The notes: generated by a model not told the origin, from the sequence alone. A stretch of DNA of 64,000 nt from Trypanosoma brucei gambiense DAL972 (GCF_000210295.1 NC_026742.1:186001-250000), one strand, 5' to 3'. Positions 51,675 through 60,500 are shown, counted from the first letter of the stretch. Made by a program: numbers and translations.

Positions 51675-52778
51675 TCAGCGGCGCCGCCACACGGTGCAAT
51701 GAGCAACCCCCAACTGGTAGCGACGAACATGATCACGAATAAGAAATGCCTCATCTGTTTCACTGAGAAGATCAAAGTTCGCTCCCAATATTTCCTTCAC
51801 CAATATTTCACTCGTTGACCCTTCTGCCCTTCCACCAACCCACGTATCCCGCTCCTCTGCCGAACCCTCCCATGAATATGGTGAGGAGATCACGAGGATG
51901 CCACCAGAAACGAGCAGCAGCGGCAGCATATCCAACAGCTTGCGAGGGTTGGGAACGCGACAGAGCAGATTCGCAACAAGCACAGCGTCAAAGCGCTCTC
52001 CTGAAGGAACACGGTACCATGAAGTTATATCTTCATCATTTGTATCACCATGGTGGACGGGAGGCACAATATGACCTCTGCCATCATCGCCATCCGAGTC
52101 AAGAAGATTCATTGCGTCGCCCCGATAGAAACGGCACCGTTGAGGAACCGCCCCATCCGGTAGACATGCAGTGCGCTCCACTGTAATATCACCCTGCAAA
52201 GGGGCCTCATATTTGATTGGCTGTATGTTTGGGTTCAACGCGCTTTGCACGACATTTCTCGCCATTTTGATGAATGCCACAGAGTAATCAATCCCGACAA
52301 CCCGGCTGAAATATTTACTCATCTCCAGAGAGGAAGCACCAACCGCACACCCCAAATCAAGAGCACGTCTTTCCTTTCCATCATTAGCAGGCACAAATTC
52401 ATGAAACTTGCGAGCGACTCGGATGGGATAATCAAAGCTCTCAGATATCATACGAAGGTTTTGCGCAAAGCTTTCCGATGAGAGGGTGTAGTGAAACTCC
52501 ATGTATTGCCGCACACTTGCATCACTTTCGTAAACGTTCGCCGGTTTTGAGGGACGACAGAGCGCCCAATGGGGAAACCACTTTCGAAAAAACCCAAACA
52601 ATTTACGAAGCACCCAAACCCCATCCGTCCAAGATAGGAACTTGTAGCGACAGCGCAGGAAGTGATCAAAAACGTCACGAAAGGCATATGTCGCTGCGGA
52701 GGAAACGACAGCCGTAAAAATGACACTACCCATTAAACATTTCGTCTCGGGAGCGGTACATTTGCACAACGCCAGCAT
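51675..52778 (-). CDS. SAM methyltransferase resembling the OvoA C-terminal domain, 367 aa
   Basis: A class I methyltransferase with motif I ALDLGCAVGASSLEMSKYF (about residues 139-157) and VVGIDYSVAFIKMAR. The preceding VRQYMEFHY and later ISSPYSWEGSAEERDTWVGG match the pattern I know from the 4-mercaptohistidine N1-methyltransferase domain, the C-terminal part of the ovothiol enzyme OvoA. That domain adds a methyl group to the imidazole ring in the last step of ovothiol A synthesis. Here it stands alone, with no sulfoxide synthase part beside it. The N-terminus has a hydrophobic segment (LMGSVIFTAVVSSAATYAF) that could be a membrane anchor or mitochondrial signal. The ATG at 52776-52778 is first in frame. 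Confidence 0.75.
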   Translation of the reverse strand: MLALCKCTAPETKCLMGSVIFTAVVSSAATYAFRDVFDHFLRCRYKFLSWTDGVWVLRKLFGFFRKWFPHWALCRPSKPANVYESDASVRQYMEFHYTLSSESFAQNLRMISESFDYPIRVARKFHEFVPANDGKERRALDLGCAVGASSLEMSKYFSRVVGIDYSVAFIKMARNVVQSALNPNIQPIKYEAPLQGDITVERTACLPDGAVPQRCRFYRGDAMNLLDSDGDDGRGHIVPPVHHGDTNDEDITSWYRVPSGERFDAVLVANLLCRVPNPRKLLDMLPLLLVSGGILVISSPYSWEGSAEERDTWVGGRAEGSTSEILVKEILGANFDLLSETDEAFLIRDHVRRYQLGVAHCTVWRRR

Positions 52779-52829
52779 AACACAATAAGTTTGGAACCAA
52801 TGAAAATAAAACTAGGAAATTCAACCTCA

Positions 52830-52866
52830 CTGTACGTGCAGTCAAGGAAGAAAAAGCAGGAAAACT
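52830..52866 (-). promoter_or_regulatory. pyrimidine tract and splice acceptor for OvoA-like gene
   Basis: On the minus strand TTTTCCTGCTTTTTCTTCC is followed within 20 nt by ACGTACAG, about 50 nt before the ATG. Confidence 0.5.
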
Positions 52867-52892
52867 GAGCACGGCATCACATTATTCACAAG

Positions 52893-53254
52893 TAGACACC
52901 GAAAAAAAAAAAGCAGTATAGAATACACGACCCATAAGGCATCATTCAAAGGGGTTGTCAGATTGCTGAAAAAGGGAAATGAAGAGAAAATAATATAACA
53001 TGGATATACACACAAAACAACAACAACATTAAAAACACCACAAAGGCCGAATCGAACGGCTGCGAGTCCAACTCGCCTACGGGTTTGAAGCCCGCACCCA
53101 GCACCAGCTGAGCTCATCGTGGCGCAACTTTTTCTCCCATCATCGGATTGAAATTCCATACTCGTGTCATACAGTCGCGTTTTGGGTGGTGACAAGTAAC
53201 ATTTCTCCTTCTCATTCCTTTAAATCCTTTTTCTTCATCTTTTAGTTGCAAGAA
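52893..53254. repeat. 362-bp direct repeat, copy 1, carrying tRNA-Sec
   Basis: Practically identical to 56711-57072 at a constant offset of 3818 bp and in the same orientation. Contains the tRNA-Sec gene with about 140 bp of 3' and 130 bp of 5' flank. The pair flanks the kinase locus. Confidence 0.95.
53036..53123 (-). tRNA. tRNA-Sec (anticodon TCA), copy 1
   Basis: An 88-nt selenocysteine tRNA that inserts Sec at UGA. The anticodon loop is CTTCAAA (anticodon TCA) on a 6-bp stem. The long variable arm has stem GCGAG/CTCGC. The T-arm is GCCG TTCGATT CGGC, and a 9-bp acceptor stem runs from GCCACGATG to CTTTGTGGT with discriminator G. The whole layout, including the mismatch at acceptor position 8, parallels human tRNA-Sec. 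A T5 run follows directly at the 3' end (53031-53035). It lies inside a protein-coding polycistronic unit, in the same orientation as the genes. In T. brucei tRNA-Sec has been reported to be made by RNA polymerase II, which fits. Confidence 0.95.
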
Positions 53255-53611
53255 AAAAACAATAGGTTGGAAGAAAACAACAGAAGAGACAATACTTTGG
53301 TTGCGTGGAAGTTAGAGTGACTTGTCGAAGAAAAAATAAGCGTACCACTGGCCAATGGCCCTCCGGCGCGTAGCGGATACCACATCCGCAACACATGCTT
53401 ATGCCAAGGGATCGTTAGCAGTATCAACAATGGAACAGAAGGAAAGCAAATGAGTAGATAAAGTAAAGAAGAAAAAAACAGTGGAGATGCGCCACCTCTG
53501 CCAGCTTGCACCTCTAAGGACTATGAAAGAGAAAGAGGGGAAAAGCGTCAGTGTGAAGAGTGGCTAAGCAAAACGCAGCAGAAGTTATAACTGTGAATAA
53601 AAATCGTGCCA
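53124..53611. other. intergenic region
   Basis: The right part up to 53254 belongs to the duplicated tRNA-Sec segment. The remainder is AT-rich with no gene and should be 3' UTR of the open frame ending at 53612. Confidence 0.6.
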
Positions 53612-54232
53612 TCACCACCTACGGTGGGCGCTGCATCGATAGACTGAGGAAGAACACTGAGACACGGCACGAGCACGCGGCCGTGATTGAAGAATTAAGG
53701 CACCCTCCGTTCTGAAACATATATCTGACACAAGTTTGTTGACTCGAGCCCGGATTTCCGCACCGTCATCAAGCGTCTCCCTCATAAATTGAGCACATTC
53801 ACAAAGTGATGGGACTGGGCTTACACACAGCCACCGTGTGATACGATTTGGTGGGATTGCCCAATGCTGTGCACATTCTTTTATCTCCTCCTCTTCCTTG
53901 TGAAGAAGCCTAAACTCTGCATCGTCAAGTGCTTCCAGCCACTTGTCCATACACCCCTCCAGTTTGGTTGTTGAAGGTCCCACATCCCCAATATGGTTAT
54001 CATAAGGAACATCTTCACAATCGGTAGTGGTCGCATCACCGTGCTGAGAGCGACGATGCGCATCCACGAGGTTCGCCCGCCAGTGCATGAAAACGGTATG
54101 AACGTCACCTGTGATTGTTGTAATGCGATTCGGCGGAGCGGGAGACGGTATGGCCAACGGCACAGCAGAGACATACTCAACAATAAAACACCGCTCCCCG
54201 GCACCGGCGAAATAGTTGTGGCTCCAGCTCAC
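53612..54232 (-). pseudogene. 206-codon frame directly after the kinase stop codon
   Basis: This frame begins with the codon immediately after the TAG of the kinase and stays in the same reading frame for 206 codons to a stop at 53612. It reads like real protein: VSWSHNYFAGAGERCFIVEY at the start, an acidic helix (LLHKEEEEIKECAQHW), and RARVNKLVSDICFRTEGALI near the end. The first ATG is at 54086-54088 (157 residues), but no pyrimidine tract precedes it and only about 145 nt separate it from the kinase stop. I read it as the C-terminal part of a longer kinase gene, cut off by a nonsense change, or reached by stop-codon readthrough. A separate overlapping small gene is less likely. Confidence 0.6.
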
Positions 54233-56608
54233 CTACGGTAAGGGACTCAACGTGTTGCCACACGCCGTCGCGGTATCGGTTTCCCCGTCAAGGCGATCCT
54301 CCAACCACGTGTTGACAGCCGAAACCAACATCTCCATTGCGCAGTGTGCAGCTTCCTCCTCGTCCAGAATGTCCTCGTCGTCCTCGATAAGAGAGGGTAG
54401 GTAGACCTTATCGACGCGTGCGCTAGCACTCAGTCTTAATTGTGAATGGATGAAGAAATTGGTGTTCAGGCCGCGTGCTTCTAGCTCTTCGAGCAGTGGC
54501 CCGTTGTCGCCAACAGTCTGGAAAGCAATGTCATATTCTTGCATCTGTAAGAAAACCCGCTCTACAAAACACAAGGTCTTCGGCATGTACATCGGTAGCT
54601 TCCGATGGCTTTCATGGTCAGTAGTGCTTTGCACAGAAACGATGGGATCGACTGGTGTGTCGTACGCACGCAAGTTGCCTAGCGCTGTGAGGATATGTTC
54701 AAGAAGTGAAGTGGTTTGGGCGTTCCCCCGCCGCTCCAGCATATCTCCAGAAACATCGACGCTCCACCAGTGAACGACGTTATGGGGGAGGTAACGCCCA
54801 TTATCTATTGGTAGAACACTTGGTGTCATGGTGCGACCTAGTAACGCCGCCTCTTCCTCATCGCTGTCACCCAAGCACACGTCCAACAGCACATCTTCTT
54901 TTCCCTCGACAATGCGCTTAACAGAGGCTTCCACCGACTTCTCCCACCATGGCATGCGTAAAGAAAAAATGGGGGACTCAAGAAGCAATTTCTTGGCAGT
55001 AGGTCGTTCCGCCGGGTCTACTGCCATCATCCTGTCAATGCAATGCAAGAACTCTGCCGAAAGATTTCGTGCCCGCAGTGCCCTTGCCATTAGCTGAACA
55101 CTTGGTGTGAGAACCCATGGAGGCCACTGAGTTGTGCTTGTCACTCCCTCCTTTGTTTCATTCCCACTCAAGGAGGTATACCGGGTGTACTGTGTGCCAC
55201 TGATGCGGTCGGTAGCGATGATGTTACCATCCTCTTTGTCCACTCCTACGCTGTGCTCACCACAAATACTCTCCTCGTGGCACCCGCGTCGAGCAGCAAG
55301 CTCCCGTATAGAGATTTGAAGCGCCTTGTCGTCTACAAGTGGAATCACCGCCAGTGTTGCCAGCGGTGGGTAGTCACCTCGCGCAACCCAAAGACGTGCT
55401 GCAACTGTGGCATTACTTTCGGACTCCGTTGGTGACATAAAGGATGGAATCATACCGTTAAAAGTAACTGTCAACATGCCCTCATCCATTCCTAGACCCC
55501 CTCCAGTTAGAAACACGTAGAAAAGCGCAGCTGCACTCCAAATATCAGACGCGTACGAGTACGGGCACCGGTGCCGATATCCCCAATATCGCGCAATTTC
55601 CGGCGGTAAGTAGGCGCAAGATCCAACCACTGTACGCTCAGTCTGGGAGTCCGAATCTGTTACCTTAGTTGCAATACCGAAGTCAGCAAGGATCAACTCG
55701 ACGTTGCTTTCCCAGTTGGTGGGGGAGACCCTGTTGCGGAGGAGTATGTTGGATGGTTTGATGTCTCTGTGCAGTAACCCGTTTCCGTGCAAGCACGCGA
55801 GCCCGCTTAGTATCTGTGACATCCAGCATACGAGATGTTCCTCAGCTATGTAAGAGCCATACAGTTTGAGCAGTTCCCCGAAGGTGCCGCCGATCCCCAC
55901 CTCAACGACCATGTGCACGGAAGTCGGTGCTGCCACTGTGCGAGGAGATGATGTTGGCATACAGTCGGTACCGTATAATGGATCGTGTTCCACAAAAACA
56001 CCATAAAAACGTTCGAGACGGGGATGTGGAGGAAGCGTGGCAATGACTTGGGCTTCACGTAAAAGGCTGCACAACATGGGGCAGTGGTTTAACACTGCAC
56101 AACCAACACCACTTGGTGTCTGGTGCAATTCATTCATTACACCTTCACGACCGCAAACACTCGATAGCAGCATGATCGGAGAAGGAAGTTGCGTGAAACT
56201 TTTCGCAGCAAAGAAACGAGTGGGCCGTAGACGGCTCTGCAACACGGTCACAGAGCTAAAGCTCCTGGTGCCTAACTTCAAAACAGTGTTAAAAAGGCAA
56301 TCGATGGAACAACTGCTGTTGAAGATGATACCGTCAATGTCGTCTCCCTCACCCCAATCACCAGTGGCTTCCCCACACGAGGCACAAGCGTGTTGTCCAG
56401 ACCGAAAACCACTGCTTCCCCCGGATAGCAGGCGATCCACGGGGTACTCGTGCAGTGACGATTTTGAACCCGAGCCCAATAGTGGAAAACGCAACCCCCC
56501 ATTGGGTCCAACCGTTCGCTTTACGAGATCATCACACCAGGAGAGGGGGACACCATCAAGAATATGCGAGGGGGGGAACAAAATGTTGACAGTCAGATAC
56601 TCCTCCAT
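54233..56608 (-). CDS. serine/threonine protein kinase, 791 aa, perhaps truncated
   Basis: A kinase domain with intact catalytic residues: the lysine in FFAAKSFTQ, HRDIKPSNIL at residues 280-289, ADFGIATK (DFG at 309-311), SCAYLPPEIARYWG (APE position) and YASDIWSAAALFYVFLTGG. A long loop follows, then VDPAERPTAKKLLLES, the end of subdomain XI, near residue 560. The class is near NEK/STE-like kinases, but I cannot place it further. The N-terminal 120 residues and C-terminal 220 residues are not recognised. The ATG at 56606-56608 is 12 nt after a clear splice acceptor. The TAG at 54233-54235 is followed by 206 open codons in frame, so the original protein may have been about 998 residues. The gene is flanked by the two 362-bp tRNA-Sec repeats. 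Confidence 0.87.
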   Translation of the reverse strand: MEEYLTVNILFPPSHILDGVPLSWCDDLVKRTVGPNGGLRFPLLGSGSKSSLHEYPVDRLLSGGSSGFRSGQHACASCGEATGDWGEGDDIDGIIFNSSCSIDCLFNTVLKLGTRSFSSVTVLQSRLRPTRFFAAKSFTQLPSPIMLLSSVCGREGVMNELHQTPSGVGCAVLNHCPMLCSLLREAQVIATLPPHPRLERFYGVFVEHDPLYGTDCMPTSSPRTVAAPTSVHMVVEVGIGGTFGELLKLYGSYIAEEHLVCWMSQILSGLACLHGNGLLHRDIKPSNILLRNRVSPTNWESNVELILADFGIATKVTDSDSQTERTVVGSCAYLPPEIARYWGYRHRCPYSYASDIWSAAALFYVFLTGGGLGMDEGMLTVTFNGMIPSFMSPTESESNATVAARLWVARGDYPPLATLAVIPLVDDKALQISIRELAARRGCHEESICGEHSVGVDKEDGNIIATDRISGTQYTRYTSLSGNETKEGVTSTTQWPPWVLTPSVQLMARALRARNLSAEFLHCIDRMMAVDPAERPTAKKLLLESPIFSLRMPWWEKSVEASVKRIVEGKEDVLLDVCLGDSDEEEAALLGRTMTPSVLPIDNGRYLPHNVVHWWSVDVSGDMLERRGNAQTTSLLEHILTALGNLRAYDTPVDPIVSVQSTTDHESHRKLPMYMPKTLCFVERVFLQMQEYDIAFQTVGDNGPLLEELEARGLNTNFFIHSQLRLSASARVDKVYLPSLIEDDEDILDEEEAAHCAMEMLVSAVNTWLEDRLDGETDTATACGNTLSPLP

Positions 56609-56620
56609 GTACAGAAATTG

Positions 56621-56657
56621 CTACGTGAAGGGGGTAAAGGGAAAAAAAAACGAGAGG
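56621..56657 (-). promoter_or_regulatory. pyrimidine tract and splice acceptor for kinase at 54233-56608
   Basis: On the minus strand CTCTCGTTTTTTTTTCCC and CCCCCTTCACGTAG lead to an AG at 56621-56622, leaving a 12-nt 5' UTR before the ATG. It lies about 55 bp outside the duplicated tRNA-Sec segment. Confidence 0.65.
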
Positions 56658-56710
56658 TTTCGGTGGTAACGAATTCTTAATAGTGTGGTGTTGTACAATG
56701 AGATTAAAAA

Positions 56711-57072
56711 TAGACACCGAAAAAAAAAAAGCAGTATAGAATACACGACCCATAAGGCATCATTCAAAGGGGTTGTCAGATTGCTGAAAAAGGGAAATGA
56801 AGAGAAAATAATATAACATGGATATACACACAAAACAACAACAACATTAAAAACACCACAAAGGCCGAATCGAACGGCTGCGAGTCCAACTCGCCTACGG
56901 GTTTGAAGCCCGCACCCAGCACCAGCTGAGCTCATCGTGGCGCAACTTTTTCTCCCATCATCGGATTGAAATTCCATACTCGTGTCATACAGTCGCGTTT
57001 TGGGTGGTGACAAGTAACATTTCTCCTTCTCATTCCTTTAAATCCTTTTTCTTCATCTTTTAGTTGCAAGAA
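56711..57072. repeat. 362-bp direct repeat, copy 2, carrying tRNA-Sec
   Basis: Second copy of the segment at 52893-53254, same orientation. Sequence on both sides of the pair differs at once, so the ends of the duplication are sharp. Confidence 0.95.
56854..56941 (-). tRNA. tRNA-Sec (anticodon TCA), copy 2
   Basis: Base-for-base the same as the copy at 53036-53123, with the same long variable arm and TCA anticodon, also followed by a T-rich run (56846-56853, interrupted by one base context). Confidence 0.95.
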
Positions 57073-57250
57073 CAGGTTGAGGCATGATAGCGTGTTGTAC
57101 TGTATCCCACGTTCCGTCTAATGTGAAAAGAACAAATGTAAGAGTGCCTCGCAGAGAACTCATGGCACGGTCATACTCGTTGCCTTTGATGAATCATACA
57201 TGAGTGTACCCTTTTGTACATTAATTTATTTTTTTTTCTAAGCGGGTATC
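56942..57250. other. intergenic region
   Basis: Left 130 bp belong to the tRNA-Sec repeat; the rest is AT-rich with no gene. Confidence 0.6.
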
Positions 57251-57376
57251 TCATCCCTCAAGTGAAGTTACTAAAAGTTGCTTGGGTGTGAACTCAGTTT
57301 CGAGATGACTGAGAATCCAACTTGGCATACGGTGGCCACGGAGCGATGAGGCACATTCACCATCTGTGGACCCCAT
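57251..57376 (-). pseudogene. truncated duplicate of the 5' end of the gene at 59674-60258, 41 codons
   Basis: The first 28 codons are identical to the N-terminus of the 194-aa paralogue, including the family motif GHRMPSWILSHLETE. The similarity then stops abruptly at 57292, and the frame runs 13 more unrelated codons to a TGA. The copied segment includes the upstream pyrimidine tract, so the remnant could still be spliced and translated as a 41-residue peptide. Confidence 0.8.
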
Positions 57377-57612
57377 CCCTTCAAGAGTTTCGTAGGACTG
57401 TATATATGGGTCACTTAAATACGACCTCTACGAAAACAACTTGGACACGGGACAAAACAAAAACAAAGAGCAAAGAAAGAAAGGAAGGAAGAGGAGAACC
57501 AAGAGGGAAAAGGAGCGGGTGAATGAAGTGATGAATTGATTGAATTGAAGGATGACAGCAAACACGCAATAATAGTGAGTGCGCCATACAACAAAATGAA
57601 GAAATTGAGAAG
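57292..57612. repeat. direct repeat of about 321 bp, copy 1 (matches 60174-60500)
   Basis: Same as 60174-60500 at an offset of 2882 bp apart from a few bases and a 6-bp difference in a CAAAAA run. It carries the N-terminal codons, 5' UTR and splice-site region of the 194-aa gene. Confidence 0.92.
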
Positions 57613-58246
57613 AGGGATGGTGGGAGGAAAAAAGAAAAGAACGTTTTCATTCAATAGTCAACGAAAAGGCCAACAGAAAATGGAAGGGATTCGGAGTCAC
57701 TTTTCTCGCACCGCCTCCCATACCGCTGGAACGGTTCAATTACGAAGGCCAGCGGTAACACGAGGAAAAAGCAGGTGGAAAGAAAAACATTTTTGACCGC
57801 TCATAGCGCTAAGAAAAAAAAAAAAGTGACCTCTCCAACAAGCTGCAAACCCCCACAACCGACAGGGGTAGTCACTGCAATGCCCTCCCTTCCCCCCCCC
57901 AGGAACACGCTTACATTTGCTTTGCTTTTCGTTTCTTTTTGATAGGTATGTCATCGATGCTGTACCTGACGCTATATTTGCACTACTAATACGTATACAA
58001 AAATACATACATACTCATTTACTTATAGTTAGTTGCACCATTTTGGCACTTGAAAAGTCACTCCCTCGACCGTTAATGCCAGCACAGAAGGTGCATAATG
58101 TATGTGTAAAAGTACCTTATAAAACAAATACGAAAACACGCGCGCGCGAGTAAAGGCAAAGGAGTTAGGGTGCGATGCTGTACGAGGAAGCACCACTCTA
58201 TTTCTTTAACTTTTTCCTCTAGTTCCCGGAAAGAACAGTGCTCGAA
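57377..58246. other. intergenic region
   Basis: Right of the repeat, AT-rich sequence with no supported gene; it holds the 3' UTR of the 198-aa paralogue. Minus-strand frames at 57411-57654 only read the duplicated pyrimidine tract. Confidence 0.6.
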
Positions 58247-58843
58247 TTATTTCCGTGGATAAAGGGCAACGGTACGCCAGAAATTGTACACCTTCAGCTG
58301 GTTGTGGAACCGGCTTTCCTCACTGGGATCGTGAGAATGATCCAAAACAAATGTAACCACAAGTCGATCGGTGAATTTCATCTTCATCTGGCCAATGCGC
58401 TCCGATGAAATGCCGCAACAGGCAGCCACATCTTCCTTGATGGCTCGCTCCAGAGCCACAGACATATTAGAGAGAGCTTGCGACCAACGTGCCCCGCGGA
58501 ACCGGATCGTGTGGGTAACGGCCGTTCTCCCGGCAACTGGTTGAAGAGACCGTACGGAAACGTTTGTACCCGATTCACGACGAGAAGTACTGCGGTTATC
58601 AAAAGAGAAAATCCTGTCGCCACCACTCCTGGAAGAAACTCTCTCGGTATAGTTGTTGTACACCGCTCCCTGCTTTTCCCCATTCGATCCAGAAAAGGAA
58701 GCCTTGCGAGGATTCATGCCATCCGCTGTGAGAGGAGGGGCAACGTGACCTCTGTTTACAGACGCCCGGCGGTTGGCGACCCAATCCGGCATACGATGAA
58801 CAACCTCTCGTTGGCTATAGTTAACACCGTTCTGTGTTGTCAT
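58247..58843 (-). CDS. small paralogous protein A (HxMPxW / RFRxxxW family), 198 aa
   Basis: One of three tandem relatives. The N-terminal block VVHRMPDWVANRR and the C-terminal domain THTIRFRGARWSQALSNMSV ... AIKEDVAACCGISSERIGQM ... FTDRLVVTFVLDHSHD (about residues 108-180) match the neighbour at 59674-60258 closely; the linker is Ser/Arg-rich and unconserved. From memory the C-terminal domain resembles a small module common in kinetoplastid cytoskeletal and flagellar attachment zone proteins (HxxRFxGxxW, then a Glu-Asp helix and a LVV-F strand). That link is unverified. The start ATG is at 58841-58843. Confidence 0.75.
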   Translation of the reverse strand: MTTQNGVNYSQREVVHRMPDWVANRRASVNRGHVAPPLTADGMNPRKASFSGSNGEKQGAVYNNYTERVSSRSGGDRIFSFDNRSTSRRESGTNVSVRSLQPVAGRTAVTHTIRFRGARWSQALSNMSVALERAIKEDVAACCGISSERIGQMKMKFTDRLVVTFVLDHSHDPSEESRFHNQLKVYNFWRTVALYPRK

Positions 58844-59673
58844 TTTTCGTCACTTGGGGGCAAACCTTGATGTTAGCTGCACGTGTATGACGACGGAACG
58901 TTACACACAGAGTATGAGAGGAAGGGAATAAGAAGGGATATGAGAAGTTACGGAAACACGAACTACAATGGAATTCAACTACTTTCAGCGACCGTGCGAC
59001 GTGGCAAGCAAAGAAATAATTTAATGAAAGGATACATTAACAAATATGTTGAAATGCAGCAGTTGGCCACCCCGCAATGACGTTTGTAAACCGTCAGAGA
59101 GTAACGAGTGTCCTATGACCAAATACGCGAGGAGACATTTAACTCCCCTACTTTACGGCGATCGGGAAGAGCAATCAGACCCCATTGTGTCTTATATCTT
59201 GATGCTCACTTCCCTCGCCCCAATACAACGGACAAATTAACCCCTTGGATAATAATGGCATCCTTTACGCAGCACAGAGGGGAGGAGGAGAGAAAAAGGG
59301 AGGAAAACGTCAAACGTTGCTGGGTTACCAGAGATATAGAAATGTGCCCTTCCCACTTCTATATTCCCTAACCCCCTGAATGTCAATAACTGTATAAAAC
59401 ACTGGGAGGTCGGCACTCACAATATTTTCTTTACTTCACTTTCTCCTTTTTCCCCACTTAAAAATACATTCCTTCATGTGGTAGGAATGTATTTGTGTAG
59501 ACACATTCTAAAGAAGCGAAACAAGGAAAAAGCTTTTCCATTACGCGTAAGTGTTTTTTTTTTTCGTTTGCCTTCCTATACATGGTCGTCACTGTAAAAT
59601 AACAATCAAACAGCAAAAAAGGTACCTATGTATGCCAATTGGTGCCCCCCCCAAAAAAAAAATGTGTATACTT
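58844..59673. other. intergenic region
   Basis: No gene supported on either strand; the plus-strand frames at 58883-59371 have no protein-like features. Confidence 0.6.
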
Positions 59674-60258
59674 TCATCTTAGCAAATAGAGCGATGAAGT
59701 TCTCGGAAATTTGCATACTTTCAAGCGGGCATGGAAGGGCCGCTCCCCGCCATCATCATGCGAGTGGTCGACAATGAATGTTACCACAAGAATATCAGTA
59801 AGTTTCAGCTCCAGCTGAAGAATACGACCAATATCGAGTCCACATCCCTCGCTAATATCCTCCTTGACGGCCTGCGCCACGAGATCCTTTTTCTCTTCTA
59901 TCAAATTTGCCCAATCCGACATGCGAAACCGAATAGTATGTCTGGCAATTCGGTGCCCATTACCTGGTACGGCTGATTGTACAGACACGGAGGGCCTAGA
60001 ACTACGACAGGAATCGGCGCATTCTTCTTCTACAGGCATCACGATCTTTTCTTTTGGAGGTGCCTTCTTTAATATTTTAAGACCTTGCGGGAATCTTTTC
60101 TTCAGCACGGTGACAGGAACACTTGGAGGGGCCTTCTCCTCTTCGACCGGTGGCGTATCATTCAGGCACTTGGACTCAGTTTCGAGATGACTGAGAATCC
60201 AACTTGGCATACGGTGGCCACGGAGCGATGAGGCACATTCACCATCTGTGGACCCCAT
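59674..60258 (-). CDS. small paralogous protein B (HxMPxW / RFRxxxW family), 194 aa
   Basis: The N-terminal block is RGHRMPSWILSHLETE. The C-terminal domain (about residues 105-190) reads RHTIRFRMSDWANLIEEKKD ... AVKEDISEGCGLDIGRI ... LTDILVVTFIVDHSHDDG ... KVCKFPRTSSLYLL. It is closest to the 198-aa neighbour: both share TD-x-LVVTF-x-x-DHSHD and an identical RT-x-x-LY ending pattern. The linker has PPSVPVTVLKKRFPQGLK. The ATG at 60256-60258 is preceded by a long pyrimidine tract. Its 5' end has been copied to 57251-57612. The length and tandem layout point to local gene duplication. No biochemical role can be assigned. Confidence 0.77.
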   Translation of the reverse strand: MGSTDGECASSLRGHRMPSWILSHLETESKCLNDTPPVEEEKAPPSVPVTVLKKRFPQGLKILKKAPPKEKIVMPVEEECADSCRSSRPSVSVQSAVPGNGHRIARHTIRFRMSDWANLIEEKKDLVAQAVKEDISEGCGLDIGRILQLELKLTDILVVTFIVDHSHDDGGERPFHARLKVCKFPRTSSLYLLR

Positions 60259-60500
60259 CCCTTCAAGAGTTTCGTAGGACTGTATATATGGGTCACTTAA
60301 ATACGACCTCTACGAAAACAACTTGGACACGGGACAAAACAAAAACAAAAACAAAGAGCAAAGAAAGAAAGAAAGAAAGAGGAGAACCAAGAGGGAAAAG
60401 GAGCGGGTGAATGAAGTGATGGATTGATTGAATTGAAGGATGACAGCAAACACGCAATAATAGTGAGTGCGCCATACAACAAAATGAAGAAATTGAGAAG
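60174..60500. repeat. direct repeat of about 327 bp, copy 2 (matches 57292-57612)
   Basis: Parent copy of the duplicated 5' end of the 194-aa gene. Includes the first 28 codons, 5' UTR, acceptor and pyrimidine tract. Confidence 0.92.
60322..60402 (-). promoter_or_regulatory. pyrimidine tract and splice acceptor for protein B
   Basis: On the minus strand a long T/C-rich stretch with TTTC and TTTTTG repeats (60335-60402) is followed by CGTGTCCAAG, AG at 60322-60323, about 65 nt before the ATG. The same tract exists in the truncated copy near 57440-57520. Confidence 0.55.

Noticed and set aside
52842..53195. Minus-strand frame of 117 codons (and its twin at 56621-57013) over the tRNA-Sec loci
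   Set aside because: It runs through the tRNA gene and its flanks; the tRNA structure explains the conservation.
53612..54235. Selenocysteine readthrough at the kinase stop, given the adjacent tRNA-Sec genes
   Set aside because: The stop is TAG, not TGA, so selenocysteine insertion does not apply.
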